DNA from: Sulfitobacter sp.
Lineage (GTDB): Bacteria > Pseudomonadota > Alphaproteobacteria > Rhodobacterales > Rhodobacteraceae
Assembly: GCA_026421135.1 (NCBI GenBank)
Contig: JAPKCR010000148.1
Span: forward strand, 1 to 6,353
Direction of reading: 5' to 3'
DNA length: 6,353 bases
A program made the position numbers and the translations under genes. A model generated the notes under the pieces. The model searched no databases and was not told where the DNA came from. It worked only from the letters and a program-made list of their open reading frames with translations. Shown here piece after piece: positions 1 to 6,353 of this stretch. The stretch's first letter is position 1. Each line of letters begins with the position of its first letter.

Positions 1-45
1 GTCGCAGGCATCAGCAAAGACGACATGCGCCCCCAGACGGTCTAG
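1..45 (+). CDS. 3' end of an upstream gene, possibly phosphate acetyltransferase (partial)
   Basis: An open frame enters from the left edge and encodes VAGISKDDMRPQTV before a TAG stop at 43-45. Only 14 residues are visible, so the product cannot be identified from sequence. The frame is believable because it ends just three bases before the GTG start of the acetate kinase gene, which is the spacing expected within an operon. Phosphate acetyltransferase (Pta) commonly lies directly upstream of acetate kinase and makes or uses the same acetyl phosphate, so it is the leading guess. This is inference from position only. It is in the same reading frame as the following gene, separated by the stop and one codon. 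Confidence 0.5.
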   Translation, partial: VAGISKDDMRPQTV

Positions 46-48
46 GGC

Positions 49-1131
49 GTGTCTTGCAGCCATATTCTTGTAATGAATGCAGGGTCGTCGTCCATCAAGA
101 CGGCCCTGTTTGACGATGATTTGAACGAAGTCCTGCGGGTCGAAGCGACAGGCATCGGTGGCACTGGCGCGGTGAAACTCGGCGCCATCGTGCAACCCGC
201 AGACCTGCCCGACAATGCAGCAGCCCTTGCCGCAATTTTTGACGCGCTGTCACAGCAAGGAATTGCCCTTACCTCACTGCGCGCAGTCGCGCACCGTGTT
301 GTGCATGGCGGCACTACCCTGACTGCAGCTTGCCGCATTACGCCGAAAATCCGCCAAGCCATTGCCGATTGCATCCCCCTTGCCCCGCTGCACAACCCGC
401 ATCACCTGGCCGCGATTGATGCTGTTGCGGCCCTTGCCCCCGACTTGCCGCAATGCGCCAGTTTCGACACGGCCTTTCACGCTACGATCCCAGACATCGC
501 CCGCCGCTATGCCTTGCCTGACCGCCCCGATCTGACCGACCTGCAACGCTACGGTTTTCATGGCACCAGCTATGCCGCGCTCGTGCGTGCGTTACCCCAG
601 CAAAGCGGCATCCTACCCAAGCGTTTGTTGGCCTGTCACCTTGGCAATGGGGCCTCGCTTTGTGCGATCCTTGACGGACAAAGCGTGGCAACGACAATGG
701 GGTATTCGCCGTTGTCTGGGCTGACCATGGGCACACGCGTGGGCGAGATCGACGCTGGCGCTGTGCTGCGCCTTGTCCGCCAAATTGGGCTAGATGAGTC
801 CGAAACGCTGCTGCATCATCAGTCTGGTCTTCTGGGTCTGTCTGGCCAAAGCTCGGACATGCGCAGTTTGGAAAACAGCGACGACCCAAAAGCGCGCTTG
901 GCCATAAATCATTTCTGCTATTGGGCCGGACGGCAGGCAGGGTCGATGATCGCAGCAATGGGCGGGCTGGATGCTGTGGCCTTTACCGGAGGTATTGGCG
1001 AGAACTCTGGCCACATCAGGAACACGATTCTTGACAAGCTGTCATGGATGGGAAACTTTCCCAGCTATACCGTTGCCGCACAGGAAGAAATTCAGATCGC
1101 CCGCGAAGCCAGCGCCCTGCTGACCGCCTGA
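49..1131 (+). CDS. ackA: Acetate/propionate-family kinase
   Basis: This enzyme (360 aa) reversibly transfers phosphate between acetyl phosphate and ADP, giving acetate and ATP in the cytoplasm. The ASKHA-fold family signatures are all present in order: NAGSSSIK at residues 10-17, HRVVHGG at 82-88, FDTAFH at 139-144, YGFHGTSY at 168-175, HLGNGAS at 197-203, GYSPLSGLTMGTRVGEIDAG at 218-237 and FTGGIGEN at 312-319. The expected active-site residues are visible: N10, R83, D140, H171, R230 and E318. Length is somewhat below the usual 390-400 aa, but both ends look complete. The GTG start at 49 is chosen because the next in-frame start, ATG at 73, would remove the first beta strand before the NAGSSS motif. 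No good Shine-Dalgarno is seen, so translation may be coupled to the upstream gene ending at 45. It is followed after 15 bases by soeA. Propionate or butyrate as substrate cannot be excluded. Confidence 0.95.
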   Translation: MSCSHILVMNAGSSSIKTALFDDDLNEVLRVEATGIGGTGAVKLGAIVQPADLPDNAAALAAIFDALSQQGIALTSLRAVAHRVVHGGTTLTAACRITPKIRQAIADCIPLAPLHNPHHLAAIDAVAALAPDLPQCASFDTAFHATIPDIARRYALPDRPDLTDLQRYGFHGTSYAALVRALPQQSGILPKRLLACHLGNGASLCAILDGQSVATTMGYSPLSGLTMGTRVGEIDAGAVLRLVRQIGLDESETLLHHQSGLLGLSGQSSDMRSLENSDDPKARLAINHFCYWAGRQAGSMIAAMGGLDAVAFTGGIGENSGHIRNTILDKLSWMGNFPSYTVAAQEEIQIAREASALLTA

Positions 1132-1135
1132 GAAA

Positions 1136-1141
1136 AGAGAG
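1136..1141 (+). promoter_or_regulatory. Ribosome binding site for soeA
   Basis: A purine-rich AGAGAG lies five bases upstream of the ATG at 1147, inside the 15-base gap after the ackA stop. A second purine run (AAGG) directly abuts the ATG and is too close to act alone. This supports 1147 as the start of soeA and independent ribosome loading within the operon. Confidence 0.55.
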
Positions 1142-1146
1142 CAAGG

Positions 1147-3963
1147 ATGACGCATAAGCAACCCGTTCTCGACCTTAGCCCGCCCGTATCTGACGAGATT
1201 CGCAAGACCACCTGCTATATGTGTGCCTGCCGTTGCGGCATCAACGTTCATATGAAGACCAATGGTGAAGGCGAATTGAAGGTCGCCTATATCGAAGGAA
1301 ATCGCGACCACCCTATCAACAAAGGTGTACTGTGCGCCAAGGGCAGTGCTGGCATTATGCAGCACAATGCCCCCGCCCGACTGCGCAAGCCGCTTAAACG
1401 CGTCGGCGAACGTGGCTCGGGTCAGTTCGAGGAAATTGAATGGGACGAGGCGCTGAAAATCGCGACCGATTGGCTGGCTCCACTCCGTGCCAAAGCGCCC
1501 GAAAAGCTAGCCTTTTTCACGGGACGCGACCAATCGCAAAGCTTCACTTCGTACTGGGCGCAGAACTTTGGCACGCCGAATTACGCGGCGCATGGTGGAT
1601 TTTGCTCAGTCAACATGGCCGCAGCTGGCATCTATACGGTGGGCGGCGCTTTCTGGGAATTTGGCCAGCCTGACTGGGACCATACCAAACTATTCATGCT
1701 GTTCGGGGTAGCCGAGGATCACGATAGCAATCCGATCAAAATGGGCATCGGCAAGATCAAAGCGCGCGGCGCGCGGGTCATTGGCGTCAACCCAATCCGC
1801 ACCGGCTATAACGCTGTAGCCGATGATTGGGTCGGCATCACGCCAGGCACCGACGGCCTGTTCATTCTGTCGATGATCCATTGTCTGATGAAGGCTGGAC
1901 GCATGGATCTTGATTATCTCGCGCGGTTCACAGATGCGCCGGTTTTGGTCAACGGCGATGAAACGTCACCTGAATTCGGCCTGCTCCTGCGAGACGACGC
2001 TGGTAAACAGCTGGTAATTTGCCGAGCTACCGGCAAATTGACAGCATTTGACACGCCCGGCGTACGGCCAGATTTGTCCGCAACCCACGTTGTTGGTGGC
2101 ATTACCCACAAACCCGTTTTTCAGCACATGGCTGAAAAATACCTCAGTGAAGAATACACCCCCGAGGCTGTCGCTGACCGTTGCGGTATCCCTGCCCCGC
2201 GTATCCGCGCTATTGCCGCCGAAATCGCGCGCGTCGCCTTTGACGAAGCGTTCGAACTGGATCACGAATGGACCGATTTTCGCGGCGAGGTCCACAAAAC
2301 CATGACTGGCCGTCCGGTGTCATTTCACGCCATGCGCGGGATTTCTGCCCATGCTAACGGGTTCCAGACCTGCCGCGCGCTGCACACCCTTCAGATCATC
2401 CTCGGCACAGTCGAGGTTCCCGGCGGATTTCGTTTCAAACCGCCCTATCCAAAACCAGCGACGGCCCACCCAAAACCCCATTGCGGTGTGATGCCGGGAC
2501 AGCCGCTGGATGGCCCACATCTTGGTTTTGTCCAAGGCCCCGATGATCTGGCGCTAAAGGCTGACGGAAGCCCCGCACGCATCGACAAAGCTTTCACTTG
2601 GGAAAACCCGATGAGCGCACATGGCCTCATGCACATGGTGATCTCGAATGCCCACGCAGGTGATCCTTACAAGATCGACACGTTGTTCATGTATATGGCG
2701 AATATGTCGTGGAACTCGTCAATGAACACCGGCGGCGTGATGGACATGCTTACGGACAAGGATTCAAGCGGCAATTATGTCATCCCGCGTATCATCTATT
2801 CTGATGCTTATAGCTCTGAAATGGTCGCCTTTGCTGATCTGATCCTGCCCGATACCACCTATCTTGAGCGTTACGATTGCATCAGTTTGCTGGATCGCCC
2901 GATTTGCGAGGCTGACGCCGCAGCAGATGCGATCCGTTGGCCTGTGGTCGAACCCGACCGCGACGTGCGCGGCTTTCAATCCGTACTCTGTGATCTGGGT
3001 GCGCGGCTTGGTCTGCCCGGCTTTGTTGACGATACAGGCGATCAGAAATACGCAGACTACGCTGATTATATCATCAACCACGAACGCCGCCCCGGCATCG
3101 GCCCACTGGCTGGCTTTCGCGGTGAGGATGGCGACCAGACAGGGCGCGGCACTCCGAACCCGGATCAACTCAACCGCTATATCCGGAACGGCGGCTTCTT
3201 TACCCACCACATCCCCGAAGGGGCGCAATACTACAAACCTTGGAACAACGCATACCAAGACTGGGCGGTGGAAACAGGGCTATACGACACGCCCCAGCCC
3301 TATCTGTTTTCGCTATATGTCGAACCGATGCGCCGCTTCCAGCTTGCTGCCGAAGGGCACGGCGACCGCCAGCCGCCCGACCATCTGCGCGACCGTATCA
3401 AACACACCATGTCGCCTTTACCGATCTGGTACGAAACCGACCAGCAGGGCAACGACGGCTTTTCCATAACCGCGCTCACCCAACGCCCTATGGCGATGTA
3501 TCACAGCTGGGGCAGCCAGAATGCGTGGCTGCGGCAAATCCACGGCCACAACCCGCTGTATCTTCCGACCAAACTGATGCGCGAACACAGCCTAAATGAC
3601 AGTGATTGGGTCCGCGTAACCTCCCCCCATGGGGAAATCACTGTCCCCGTTATGGAAATGGCCGCCTTGAATGAGAACACCGTCTGGACATGGAACGCCA
3701 TCGGCAAACGCAAGGGGGCTTGGGCGCTCGATGAATCCGCCCCCGAAGCAACCAAGGGCTTCCTGCTCAACCACCTGATCCACGAACTGCTCCCTCCGAA
3801 AGGTGACGGCCTGCGCTGGTCCAACTCTGATCCGATCACAGGTCAAGCCGCTTGGTTCGACCTCAAGGTTAAGATTGAAAAGGCCCCCGCTCCGGTAGAA
3901 TCCAAGCCAATTACGCCGAAACAGCAATCTCCTGTTCCTCCCGCTCCGAAAGACCTCCCATAG
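1147..3963 (+). CDS. soeA: Molybdopterin oxidoreductase catalytic subunit, probable sulfite dehydrogenase SoeA
   Basis: A 938-aa catalytic subunit of the DMSO reductase superfamily, which carries a bis-MGD molybdenum cofactor. The N-terminal 4Fe-4S site is clear: C23-x2-C26-x3-C30 and C63 in VLCAKG. C153, in HGGFCSVNMAAAG, is the likely molybdenum ligand, at the position of the Cys ligand in thiosulfate/polysulfide reductase-type relatives. The body covers about residues 75-760. The C-terminal dinucleotide-binding domain covers about 775-905, with WTWNAIGKRKGAW near 848-859. There is no twin-arginine signal peptide, so the protein should stay in the cytoplasm, unlike DmsA, PhsA or PsrA. This, its length, and the DmsC-type anchor downstream match SoeA, which oxidises sulfite to sulfate. 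The tail (911-938) is rich in Pro and Lys and looks disordered. A different sulfur or organic substrate remains possible because the family is identified from motifs and context alone. Confidence 0.82.
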   Translation: MTHKQPVLDLSPPVSDEIRKTTCYMCACRCGINVHMKTNGEGELKVAYIEGNRDHPINKGVLCAKGSAGIMQHNAPARLRKPLKRVGERGSGQFEEIEWDEALKIATDWLAPLRAKAPEKLAFFTGRDQSQSFTSYWAQNFGTPNYAAHGGFCSVNMAAAGIYTVGGAFWEFGQPDWDHTKLFMLFGVAEDHDSNPIKMGIGKIKARGARVIGVNPIRTGYNAVADDWVGITPGTDGLFILSMIHCLMKAGRMDLDYLARFTDAPVLVNGDETSPEFGLLLRDDAGKQLVICRATGKLTAFDTPGVRPDLSATHVVGGITHKPVFQHMAEKYLSEEYTPEAVADRCGIPAPRIRAIAAEIARVAFDEAFELDHEWTDFRGEVHKTMTGRPVSFHAMRGISAHANGFQTCRALHTLQIILGTVEVPGGFRFKPPYPKPATAHPKPHCGVMPGQPLDGPHLGFVQGPDDLALKADGSPARIDKAFTWENPMSAHGLMHMVISNAHAGDPYKIDTLFMYMANMSWNSSMNTGGVMDMLTDKDSSGNYVIPRIIYSDAYSSEMVAFADLILPDTTYLERYDCISLLDRPICEADAAADAIRWPVVEPDRDVRGFQSVLCDLGARLGLPGFVDDTGDQKYADYADYIINHERRPGIGPLAGFRGEDGDQTGRGTPNPDQLNRYIRNGGFFTHHIPEGAQYYKPWNNAYQDWAVETGLYDTPQPYLFSLYVEPMRRFQLAAEGHGDRQPPDHLRDRIKHTMSPLPIWYETDQQGNDGFSITALTQRPMAMYHSWGSQNAWLRQIHGHNPLYLPTKLMREHSLNDSDWVRVTSPHGEITVPVMEMAALNENTVWTWNAIGKRKGAWALDESAPEATKGFLLNHLIHELLPPKGDGLRWSNSDPITGQAAWFDLKVKIEKAPAPVESKPITPKQQSPVPPAPKDLP

Positions 3964-4003
3964 AAATCAAACGAACCACCCTTTCTCTGGCTCTGAAATA
4001 TGA

Positions 4004-4017
4004 TGGGGCTGGCCCCA
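4004..4017 (+). other. Short hairpin in the soeA-soeB gap
   Basis: TGGGG and CCCCA can pair around a four-base CTGG loop. This is a small GC-rich stem in the 81-base gap between the soeA stop and the preferred soeB start. No T tract follows, so it is not an intrinsic terminator. It could affect mRNA stability or soeB translation, or be meaningless. If soeB actually starts at 4000, the stem lies inside the coding sequence. Confidence 0.25.
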
Positions 4018-4044
4018 CCCCGACACCAGCAAAGCAAATTACAT

Positions 4045-4794
4045 ATGACCGAACTGCCGCAAACCACCCAGAAAAAGCTCGGCCTTGTTATCGACTTGGA
4101 GACCTGTGTCGGCTGCCACGCCTGCGTGATTTCGTGCAAGGGCTGGAATACCGAAAACTATGGTGCCCCGCTGTCGGATCAGGACGCCTACGGCGCGGCC
4201 CCCTCCGGCACCTTCCTAAATCGTGTGCACAGCTACGAAGTCCAGCCCGATACCGGCGGCCCTGCTCAGCTGTTCCACTTCCCTAAGTCCTGCCTCCATT
4301 GCGAGGACGCGCCATGCGTCACCGTTTGCCCCACCGGTGCCAGCTACAAGCGGGCCGAGGACGGAATCGTACTGGTCAACGAATCCGATTGCATCGGGTG
4401 CGGCCTGTGCGCATGGGCTTGTCCTTACGGTGCGCGCGAATTGGACCAAGCTGCTGGCGTGATGAAAAAATGCACCCTCTGCGTCGACCGAATATATAAC
4501 GATAATCTTCCAGAGGAAGATCGCGTTCCCGTCTGCGTGCGCACCTGCCCATCGGGTGCGCGCCACTTTGGCGATCTGGGCGATCCTGACAGCGACGTCA
4601 GCCTGCTGGTAGCGGAACGGGGTGGCGTGGATCTGATGCCGGAACAAGGCACCAAGCCAGTCAACAAATACCTTCCCCCGCGTGTCAAAGATCAGATGCC
4701 AGAAATCGACGTGCTCGCCCCCTTTCTTGCCCCTATAGATCAAGAGCCTGCCGGTTTTCTTGGCTGGCTTGACCGCACTTTGGATAGGCTCTGA
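4045..4794 (+). CDS. soeB: 4Fe-4S ferredoxin-type electron-transfer subunit, probable SoeB
   Basis: A 249-aa DmsB/PhsB-like subunit that carries electrons from the molybdenum subunit to the membrane anchor. Sixteen Cys are arranged for four 4Fe-4S clusters: C21/C24/C27/C31 (CVGCHACVISC), C83/C86/C91/C95 followed by P, C116/C119/C122/C126 followed by P, and the pair C143/C146 with C164/C168. There is no signal peptide, consistent with a cytoplasmic complex. The frame is open back to an ATG at 4000, which would add 15 residues (264 aa). The ATG at 4045 is preferred because the 15-residue extension (MMGLAPPRH...) does not look like family sequence, and the region before 4000 is pyrimidine-rich with no ribosome binding site. 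Neither start has a strong Shine-Dalgarno. The stop TGA overlaps the soeC ATG by one base (TGATG). The C-terminal part from about 205 is a Pro-rich extension ending in an amphipathic WLDRTLDRL. Confidence 0.85.
   Translation: MTELPQTTQKKLGLVIDLETCVGCHACVISCKGWNTENYGAPLSDQDAYGAAPSGTFLNRVHSYEVQPDTGGPAQLFHFPKSCLHCEDAPCVTVCPTGASYKRAEDGIVLVNESDCIGCGLCAWACPYGARELDQAAGVMKKCTLCVDRIYNDNLPEEDRVPVCVRTCPSGARHFGDLGDPDSDVSLLVAERGGVDLMPEQGTKPVNKYLPPRVKDQMPEIDVLAPFLAPIDQEPAGFLGWLDRTLDRL
4782..4788 (+). promoter_or_regulatory. Ribosome binding site for soeC
   Basis: GGATAGG lies five bases before the soeC ATG, inside the last codons of soeB. Together with the one-base TGATG overlap it points to translational coupling, which fits subunits needed in equal amounts. 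Confidence 0.5.
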
Positions 4795-5666
4795 TGCATC
4801 CCGCCCCTTCTGTTATCTTTTTTAGCGTATTTTCCGGCCTAGGGTTCGGCCTGCTGTTCTGGCTGGGCTTGGGCTGGCCTTCACCCACCGGAGTCGTCGC
4901 ATTTGTGTTTTTTACGATCGCCTATGTGTTGGCTGTCGGCGGGCTTATTGCCTCGGCTTTCCATCTAGGTCGGCCCGAACGCGCGCTCAAGGCCTTCAGC
5001 CAGTGGAAGACTAGCTGGCTCAGCCGCGAGGCGATCTGTGCTGTAGCTGCTTTGGTGCTAATGGCAATCTATGGGGCGGGGGCAGTTTTTTTTGGCCAGC
5101 ATTGGCGCGTCATCGGCGTTCTTGGCGGCCTGTTGTCGCTCGGAACCGTCTTCACCACCTCCATGATCTATGCACAGCTTAAAACCGTACCGCGGTGGAA
5201 CATGCCGCTTACGCCGTTGAACTTTCTGTCACTGTCGATTGCCGGGGGCGCGTTGCTTGCGGGGCAAGTGACGTGGGCGTTGTGGCTAATCCTGATTGCT
5301 GGTGCAATTCAGCTGGCCACTTGGGTCATCGGCGATACGCGCTTTGCGAAATCCGGAACGACCCTCGCAACGGCAACCCAACTAGGCGATATCGGATCCG
5401 TTCGCGCGTTCGAGCCACCCCACACTGGCACCAACTATCTGTTGCGCGAATTCGTATACGTGATCGGGCGCAAACATGCCTTCAAGTTGCGGTTTATTGC
5501 GTTGCTGCTGATGTGCGTGCTGCCAGTCATACTGCTGCTGGTCCCGTTTTCGCATATCGCTGGCGGGCTGGCTGTGCTTTCACATGTGGCGGGTGTTCTT
5601 GCGGCACGCTGGCTGTTCTTTGCCCAAGCCGAACATGTTGTCGGGCTGTATTACGGCAAACGTTAA
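4794..5666 (+). CDS. soeC: DmsC-family membrane anchor subunit, probable SoeC
   Basis: A 290-aa integral inner-membrane protein that anchors the SoeAB pair and exchanges electrons with quinone. About eight hydrophobic segments can be placed by eye: near 6-27, 33-57, 77-100, 105-127, 143-157, 160-179, 231-252 and 255-277. Family-typical conserved pieces are FHLGRPERA (56-64), SWLSRE (74-79), MIYAQLKTVPRW (124-135) with TPLNF (140-144), and RWLFFAQAEH (272-281) followed by LYYG (285-288). E79 lies where DmsC-type anchors carry an acidic residue linked to quinone binding, a placement made by eye. No CxxCH haem motif is present. The DmsC type, rather than the NrfD type used by polysulfide reductase, favours the SoeC assignment. 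It is the last gene of the plus-strand operon and converges on dapA. Confidence 0.83.
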   Translation: MHPAPSVIFFSVFSGLGFGLLFWLGLGWPSPTGVVAFVFFTIAYVLAVGGLIASAFHLGRPERALKAFSQWKTSWLSREAICAVAALVLMAIYGAGAVFFGQHWRVIGVLGGLLSLGTVFTTSMIYAQLKTVPRWNMPLTPLNFLSLSIAGGALLAGQVTWALWLILIAGAIQLATWVIGDTRFAKSGTTLATATQLGDIGSVRAFEPPHTGTNYLLREFVYVIGRKHAFKLRFIALLLMCVLPVILLLVPFSHIAGGLAVLSHVAGVLAARWLFFAQAEHVVGLYYGKR

Positions 5667-5704
5667 AATGGCGGCGCAAGGTGACCTTTCACCTTATGCC
5701 GCCA
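5665..5704 (-). terminator. Intrinsic terminator of dapA between converging genes
   Basis: Bases 5669-5684 pair with 5689-5704 around a four-base loop. The stem is 16 positions long with one G-T wobble and one C-A mismatch. Read on the minus strand, the stem is followed by TTTT (from AAAA at 5665-5668), which makes a rho-independent terminator for dapA. Read on the plus strand, the stem follows the soeC stop at once, but the bases after it (CTACAAAAAA) lack a T tract. It would then be a weaker terminator or a 3'-end stabiliser for the soe transcript. The minus-strand T tract overlaps the soeC stop codon. Confidence 0.75.
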
Positions 5705-5723
5705 CTACAAAAAAGCGCGCGAT

Positions 5724-6353
5724 TTAGTCGAGCAATCCAGCGTGGCGCAGGCCGGCATTTACCAGCGCCTTGGTGCTATCTGTCAGGGGTGTCAGCGGCA
5801 ATCGCACGTCAGCTGAACACAAGCCCAACTGCGACATCGCGTATTTCACGCCAACCAAACCCGGCTCGGTAAAGATCGCCTTGTGCAGGGGCATCAGCTT
5901 GTCCTGAATGGCCAGTGCCGCAGCATAATCACCAGCAAGGCAATGCGCCTGCATCTGGCTGATCAGCTTGGGCGCAGCATTCGCTGTAACCGAGATACAG
6001 CCAACACCGCCTTGGGCATTAAAGCCGTGTGCTGTGGCGTCCTCGCCTGACAACTGGATAAAGTCAGGCCCGCACAGCATCCGCTGGTCACAGACCCGCG
6101 CCAGATCACCAGTGGCATCCTTGACCCCGACGATGCGCGGCAACTTGGCCAGTTGCGCCATGGTCGCGGGTGTCATGTCCACCACGGAACGGCCGGGGAT
6201 ATTATAGATAATGATCGGCAAGCCGCAGGCTTCATGGATTGCGGTGAAATGCGCGATCAATCCAGTCTGGGTCGGCTTATTATAATAGGGCGTGACAACC
6301 AGCACCGCATCGGCACCGACGCTTTCGGCATGCTTTGCCAGCCGGATGCTTTC
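5724..6353 (-). CDS. dapA: 4-hydroxy-tetrahydrodipicolinate synthase (partial, 5' end outside window)
   Basis: This cytoplasmic aldolase condenses pyruvate with aspartate semialdehyde, the first committed step of the diaminopimelate/lysine pathway. The visible part is the last 209 residues. The frame is open to the window edge and begins [10 protein letters not shown]. Recognisable family pieces are TPYYNKPTQ (21-29), [11 protein letters not shown] (50-60), GVKDATGD (76-83) and ISVTANAAP (120-128). Aligned to the E. coli enzyme with an offset of 83, Y24, Y50, R55 and K78 correspond to Y107, Y133, R138 and the Schiff-base K161. About 83 N-terminal residues, including the TT pair of the proton relay, are therefore missing off the right edge. 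The gene converges on soeC with a 57-base gap holding a terminator, so it belongs to a separate transcript. A start within the window, such as GTG at 6305, would cut the barrel and is rejected. Confidence 0.95.
   Translation of the reverse strand, partial: ESIRLAKHAESVGADAVLVVTPYYNKPTQTGLIAHFTAIHEACGLPIIIYNIPGRSVVDMTPATMAQLAKLPRIVGVKDATGDLARVCDQRMLCGPDFIQLSGEDATAHGFNAQGGVGCISVTANAAPKLISQMQAHCLAGDYAAALAIQDKLMPLHKAIFTEPGLVGVKYAMSQLGLCSADVRLPLTPLTDSTKALVNAGLRHAGLLD

Noticed and set aside
42..395. Minus-strand open frame of 117 codons over the start of ackA
   Set aside because: It covers the conserved NAGSSSIK and HRVVHGG regions on the other strand, and its Ala/Arg/Ser-rich product has no recognisable features.
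482..958. Minus-strand open frame of 158 codons inside ackA
   Set aside because: It lies wholly within a gene with every acetate kinase motif intact, and its translation has low-complexity character and no recognisable domain. It is a shadow frame.
2764..3258. Minus-strand open frame of 164 codons inside soeA
   Set aside because: It is fully antisense to a well-supported molybdoenzyme gene, with no ribosome binding site or family signature noticed. Long antisense frames are common in GC-rich coding DNA.
2864..3469. Plus-strand open frame of 201 codons inside soeA
   Set aside because: It is out of frame with soeA. The translation is Thr/Arg/Ala-rich with no domain, while the soeA frame is continuous and domain-bearing across the same bases.
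4216..4743. Minus-strand open frame of 175 codons across soeB
   Set aside because: It is antisense to the four-cluster ferredoxin gene whose Cys spacing is exact. It shows no independent coding evidence.
1147..5666. Identity as an exported DMSO, thiosulfate, polysulfide or tetrathionate reductase
   Set aside because: No twin-arginine signal on the catalytic subunit, and the anchor is of DmsC rather than NrfD type. This combination fits cytoplasmic SoeABC better, although the substrate is not proven by sequence.
5195..5872. Plus-strand open frame of 225 codons running from soeC into dapA
   Set aside because: It overlaps soeC in another frame, crosses the terminator hairpin and continues antisense to dapA. 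Its Arg/Ala/Cys-rich translation resembles out-of-frame reading of GC-rich DNA.

Overview
The window looks like part of an alphaproteobacterial chromosome, most likely from the Rhodobacteraceae (Roseobacter-type). The evidence is the GC-rich third positions, the tight gene packing, and the close fit of the central three genes to the cytoplasmic sulfite dehydrogenase SoeABC known from that group and from purple sulfur bacteria. This placement is an inference from protein character, not from a database match.

Layout. Positions 1-45 hold the last 14 codons of an upstream plus-strand gene, perhaps phosphate acetyltransferase from its position. At 49-1131 is an acetate/propionate-family kinase (ackA). 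After 15 bases comes a large molybdopterin oxidoreductase catalytic subunit at 1147-3963 (soeA). After an 81-base gap comes an iron-sulfur electron-transfer subunit with four 4Fe-4S clusters at 4045-4794 (soeB). Its stop overlaps the start of a DmsC-type membrane anchor at 4794-5666 (soeC). All of these run on the plus strand and look like one operon. On the minus strand, converging on soeC, is the 3' part of dapA (4-hydroxy-tetrahydrodipicolinate synthase, 5724-6353). Its start lies outside the window. A strong hairpin sits between the two converging genes and serves best as the dapA terminator.

How the genes fit together. SoeABC oxidises sulfite to sulfate on the cytoplasmic face of the inner membrane and passes two electrons to the quinone pool. 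An acetyl-phosphate-consuming kinase directly upstream is the expected partner if the sulfite comes from sulfonates: sulfoacetaldehyde acetyltransferase (Xsc) makes sulfite plus acetyl phosphate from taurine or isethionate. Under this reading the operon disposes of both products of C-S bond cleavage, the acetyl phosphate through AckA and/or Pta and the sulfite through SoeABC. The xsc gene is not in the window, so this link is a hypothesis. dapA is a housekeeping lysine/cell-wall gene that marks the end of the unit.

No tRNA, rRNA, CRISPR array, insertion sequence or phage feature was seen. The window reads as ordinary but coherent metabolic DNA. I found no evidence for a wholly new system. The most informative point is the ackA-soeABC linkage.
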